Assembly: GCA_021805545.1 (NCBI GenBank)
Contig: JAJZFB010000031.1
Location: 1-64,000 of the forward strand
Source of the DNA: Pseudomonadota bacterium
Lineage (GTDB): Bacteria; Pseudomonadota; Alphaproteobacteria; Acetobacterales; Acetobacteraceae
Direction of reading: 5' to 3'
Length of the DNA: 64,000 nucleotides
The translations under genes were made by a program, and so were the position numbers. Positions 62,917 through 64,000 of the stretch are shown piece by piece. The notes beneath the pieces were generated by a model, which was not told where the DNA came from, made no database searches, and saw only the letters and a list, made by a program, of their open reading frames with translations. Position 1 is the stretch's first letter, and every line of letters begins with the position of its first letter.

Positions 62917-62951
62917 GCGGCGCCTCCGTCAACGATTACAGAGGCGCTCAT
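62913..62951 (-). CDS. Upstream mini-ORF 2 of potA, 12 codons
   Basis: ATG 62951, preceded by GGAGG at ideal spacing, encodes MSASVIVDGGAA and stops at a TGA that overlaps the potA ATG (ATGA). Ribosomes finishing it would restart on potA. It arises from a 35-bp tandem duplication. Whether the peptide is made or matters is unknown. Confidence 0.45.
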   Translation of the reverse strand: MSASVIVDGGAA

Positions 62952-62986
62952 GCGGCGCCTCCGTCAAGGATTACAGAGGCGCTCAC
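62948..62986 (-). CDS. Upstream mini-ORF 1 of potA, 12 codons
   Basis: GTG 62986, also after GGAGG, encodes MSASVILDGGAA and ends with a TGA overlapping the ATG of mini-ORF 2. It differs from mini-ORF 2 at one residue (Leu for Val). The two mini-ORFs and potA thus form a chain of ATGA junctions. Confidence 0.42.
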   Translation of the reverse strand: MSASVILDGGAA

Positions 62987-63209
62987 GGGGCGCCTCCATG
63001 AAGGAAGGAGAGGTTAGGCTTAGGCGGCTTTGCTATCCACAGCACGCAAATCCCCGTTATGGTTTGGGTAGGGTTATTTGTTGCCCAACCAACCATGGCC
63101 GTCAAGAATAATTAGTTTGATTTTGCCGTGAGCATGTATTTCTTTACAAGACTCGCATCAAAGCCCATGATTTCGTCAATAATCCTAAACGTTTGGAAGC
63201 AAGGAGAAG

Positions 63210-63788
63210 ATGTCGGCAGCCCTGGAAACTGAAGCTGGCGCGGAGGATATTGGCACCAGGCTCAAGCTGGTCCGGCAGATTTTTGGCCTGACACAGCGCG
63301 AGCTGGCGCGCCGCGCGGGGGTGACGAACGGGGCGATCTCGCTCATCGAGCAGAACCGCGTCTCGCCCTCCATCTCTAGCCTGAAGAAGATTCTGGACGG
63401 CATTCCGCTCTCGCTGGCCGATTTCTTCACGCTCGATTTTTCGCCCTCGGATAACGTGTTTTTCGTGGAAAACGAGCTGACCGAAATTTCCTACGACCAT
63501 ACCATCTCCATGCGCATGGTGGGACGGCGGTTGCAGGACCGGGCGTTGCAGATGCTGCGCGAAACCTACCAGCCCGGGGCCGACACGGGCGATGCCATGC
63601 TGCGCCATGCCGGAGAGGAATGCGGCATCGTCGTTTCGGGCAGCATTACCATTACCGTGGGGGTACAGGAGCGCCAGCTCAACCCCGGCGATGCCTATTA
63701 TTTCCGTTCAGACATCCCGCACCGTTTCCGCAACCAGAGCAGCGAACCCTGCGTGCTCATCAGCGCCGTCTCCCCACCCTCGTTTTAA
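63210..63788 (+). CDS. puuR: PuuR-type XRE/cupin repressor
   Basis: This 192-residue regulator has an XRE helix-turn-helix (GLTQRELARRAGVTNGAISLIEQNRVSPSISSLKKIL) and a C-terminal cupin (GEECGIVVSGSITITVG, NPGDAYYFRSDIPHRFRN) that would sense putrescine. ATG 63210 follows AAGGAG. It is divergent from the potA operon, which it should repress. The stop is directly followed by a composite R1/P1 repeat. Confidence 0.92.
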   Translation: MSAALETEAGAEDIGTRLKLVRQIFGLTQRELARRAGVTNGAISLIEQNRVSPSISSLKKILDGIPLSLADFFTLDFSPSDNVFFVENELTEISYDHTISMRMVGRRLQDRALQMLRETYQPGADTGDAMLRHAGEECGIVVSGSITITVGVQERQLNPGDAYYFRSDIPHRFRNQSSEPCVLISAVSPPSF

Positions 63789-63897
63789 GCGCGATGATCT
63801 TATACCAACGGTCATGCTCAATGACCGTTGGTATAAGATGCGCTCGCTTTGCGAGCGCTTCGAAAGTCTGAACCGCGCTCTGCCTCATTGATTTAGA
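63789..63897 (+). repeat. R1 repeat interrupted by palindrome P1
   Basis: GCGCGATG, then the palindrome at 63797-63839, then ATGCGCTCGCTTTGCGAGCG, TTCGAAAGTCTGAACCGCGC and TCTGCCTCATTGATTTAGAG. Compared with the intact R1 at 27880, the palindrome replaces the ACTTGAG segment. It begins one base after the puuR stop. Confidence 0.8.
63797..63839. repeat. Palindromic element P1, 18-bp arms
   Basis: Arms ATCTTATACCAACGGTCA and TGACCGTTGGTATAAGAT are perfect and enclose TGCTCAA, the reverse complement of the loop of the 27731 copy. So the same element sits here in the opposite orientation. Confidence 0.85.
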
Positions 63898-64000
63898 GAC
63901 GGCTGTTTGCAAACGCTGCTCTGACGGCCGCCTGACGGTGCTTTTCTGCGCTCCGGTGCTCAAAAATCAGCGCCTCGGCTCTCCAGAGCGCGTTTTCAGA
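63893..64000 (-). CDS. C-terminal end of an unidentified gene, cut by the window edge
   Basis: The minus strand is open from the right edge for 35 codons, with charged and Ala-rich sequence (ALWRAEALIFEHR, QAAVRAAFANSRL) and a TAA stop at 63893-63895. The stop lies within the TGATTTAGAG end of the R1 repeat. I do not recognise the family; too little is visible. Confidence 0.35.
   Translation of the reverse strand, partial: SENALWRAEALIFEHRSAEKHRQAAVRAAFANSRL

Larger units (their letters stand above)
62908..62999 (-). repeat. 35-bp tandem repeat, 2.6 copies, spanning the potA start
   Basis: Copies begin at 62908, 62943 and 62978 (partial). On the minus strand each copy contains GGAGGCGCC, an ATG or GTG, AGCGCC, and the sequence up to the next ribosome site. 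Copies 1 and 2 differ only by one base (GTTGAC versus CTTGAC). Confidence 0.95.

Noticed and set aside
62908-62999. 35-bp repeats as a CRISPR array
   Set aside because: Copies are contiguous with no spacers and overlap the potA start; no cas genes are present.
63050-63095. Inverted repeat TTGGG...CCCAA in the puuR-potA gap as a PuuR operator
   Set aside because: Arms are short and widely spaced, and I could not match it to the known PuuR site.

Overview
The window is chromosomal DNA from a GC-rich alphaproteobacterium. A member of the Acetobacteraceae or a close Rhodospirillales relative (an acidophilic, Acidocella- or Acidiphilium-like organism) is the best guess. The evidence is the zapE-sucC-sucD-sucA-sucB cluster, a CtrA-type regulator, cvpA-purF next to radA, a PuuR/Pot/PuuA polyamine locus, and very GC-rich third codon positions. 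The family-level placement is an inference from gene content only. I found no rRNA, tRNA, CRISPR array, complete insertion sequence or intact prophage.

Layout. 1-1.4 kb: the end of a flagellar export cluster (fliR tail, flhB). 1.4-3.1 kb: a patch of gene debris, made of a phage tail-fibre-like fragment, an ilvD fragment and a type-10 hydroxyacyl-CoA dehydrogenase gene broken at a (GGTAAC)7 tract. 3.1-9.0 kb: a small exported protein, a LysR regulator and a four-gene efflux operon (FUSC, DUF1656, HlyD-like, NodT-like). 9.3-10.8 kb: an Rrf2/NsrR-like repressor divergent from a truncated haemoglobin, then an internally deleted IS701-type element. 10.8-18.6 kb: zapE and the lower TCA-cycle genes. 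18.7-27.7 kb: a dense plus-strand run of oxygenase, glycosyltransferase, VTT membrane protein, pgsA, lipoprotein, moaD, moaE, apt, periplasmic protein, radA, cvpA and purF, ending in an island of inverted repeats. 28.5-35.8 kb: an outer-membrane barrel, D-2-hydroxyacid dehydrogenase, ornithine decarboxylase with a long leader, a CtrA-like regulator with an inactive receiver, mscL and accA. 36-43 kb: holC, mrp, an HtrA protease, a pterin dehydratase, an SDR enzyme, a Phd/PIN toxin-antitoxin pair, argF and argD. 43-49.7 kb: a GT87-like protein, aroE, coaE, dnaQ, ahcY, a cytochrome c and copper chaperone pair, and folB. 49.7-54.6 kb: a DnaA-box cluster, uvrC, pgi and a minimal two-component pair. 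54.6-57.3 kb: a TetR regulator and a Rieske oxygenase pair. 57.6-63.8 kb: the putrescine uptake and glutamylation operon with its PuuR regulator.

How the genes work together. Polyamines are a theme. Ornithine is decarboxylated by the enzyme at 31.3-32.5 kb, and putrescine is imported and gamma-glutamylated by the 57.6-62.9 kb operon. Both carry unusual 5' regions: a long repeat-containing leader on the decarboxylase, and two tandem 12-codon mini-ORFs stacked in front of potA. Other control signals visible in the sequence are NsrR-like sites at the haemoglobin gene, a SahR-like palindrome at ahcY, a 36-bp palindrome at the toxin-antitoxin operon and a 26-bp palindrome at an SDR gene. A family of palindromic intergenic elements recurs at four places, each beside a stop codon.
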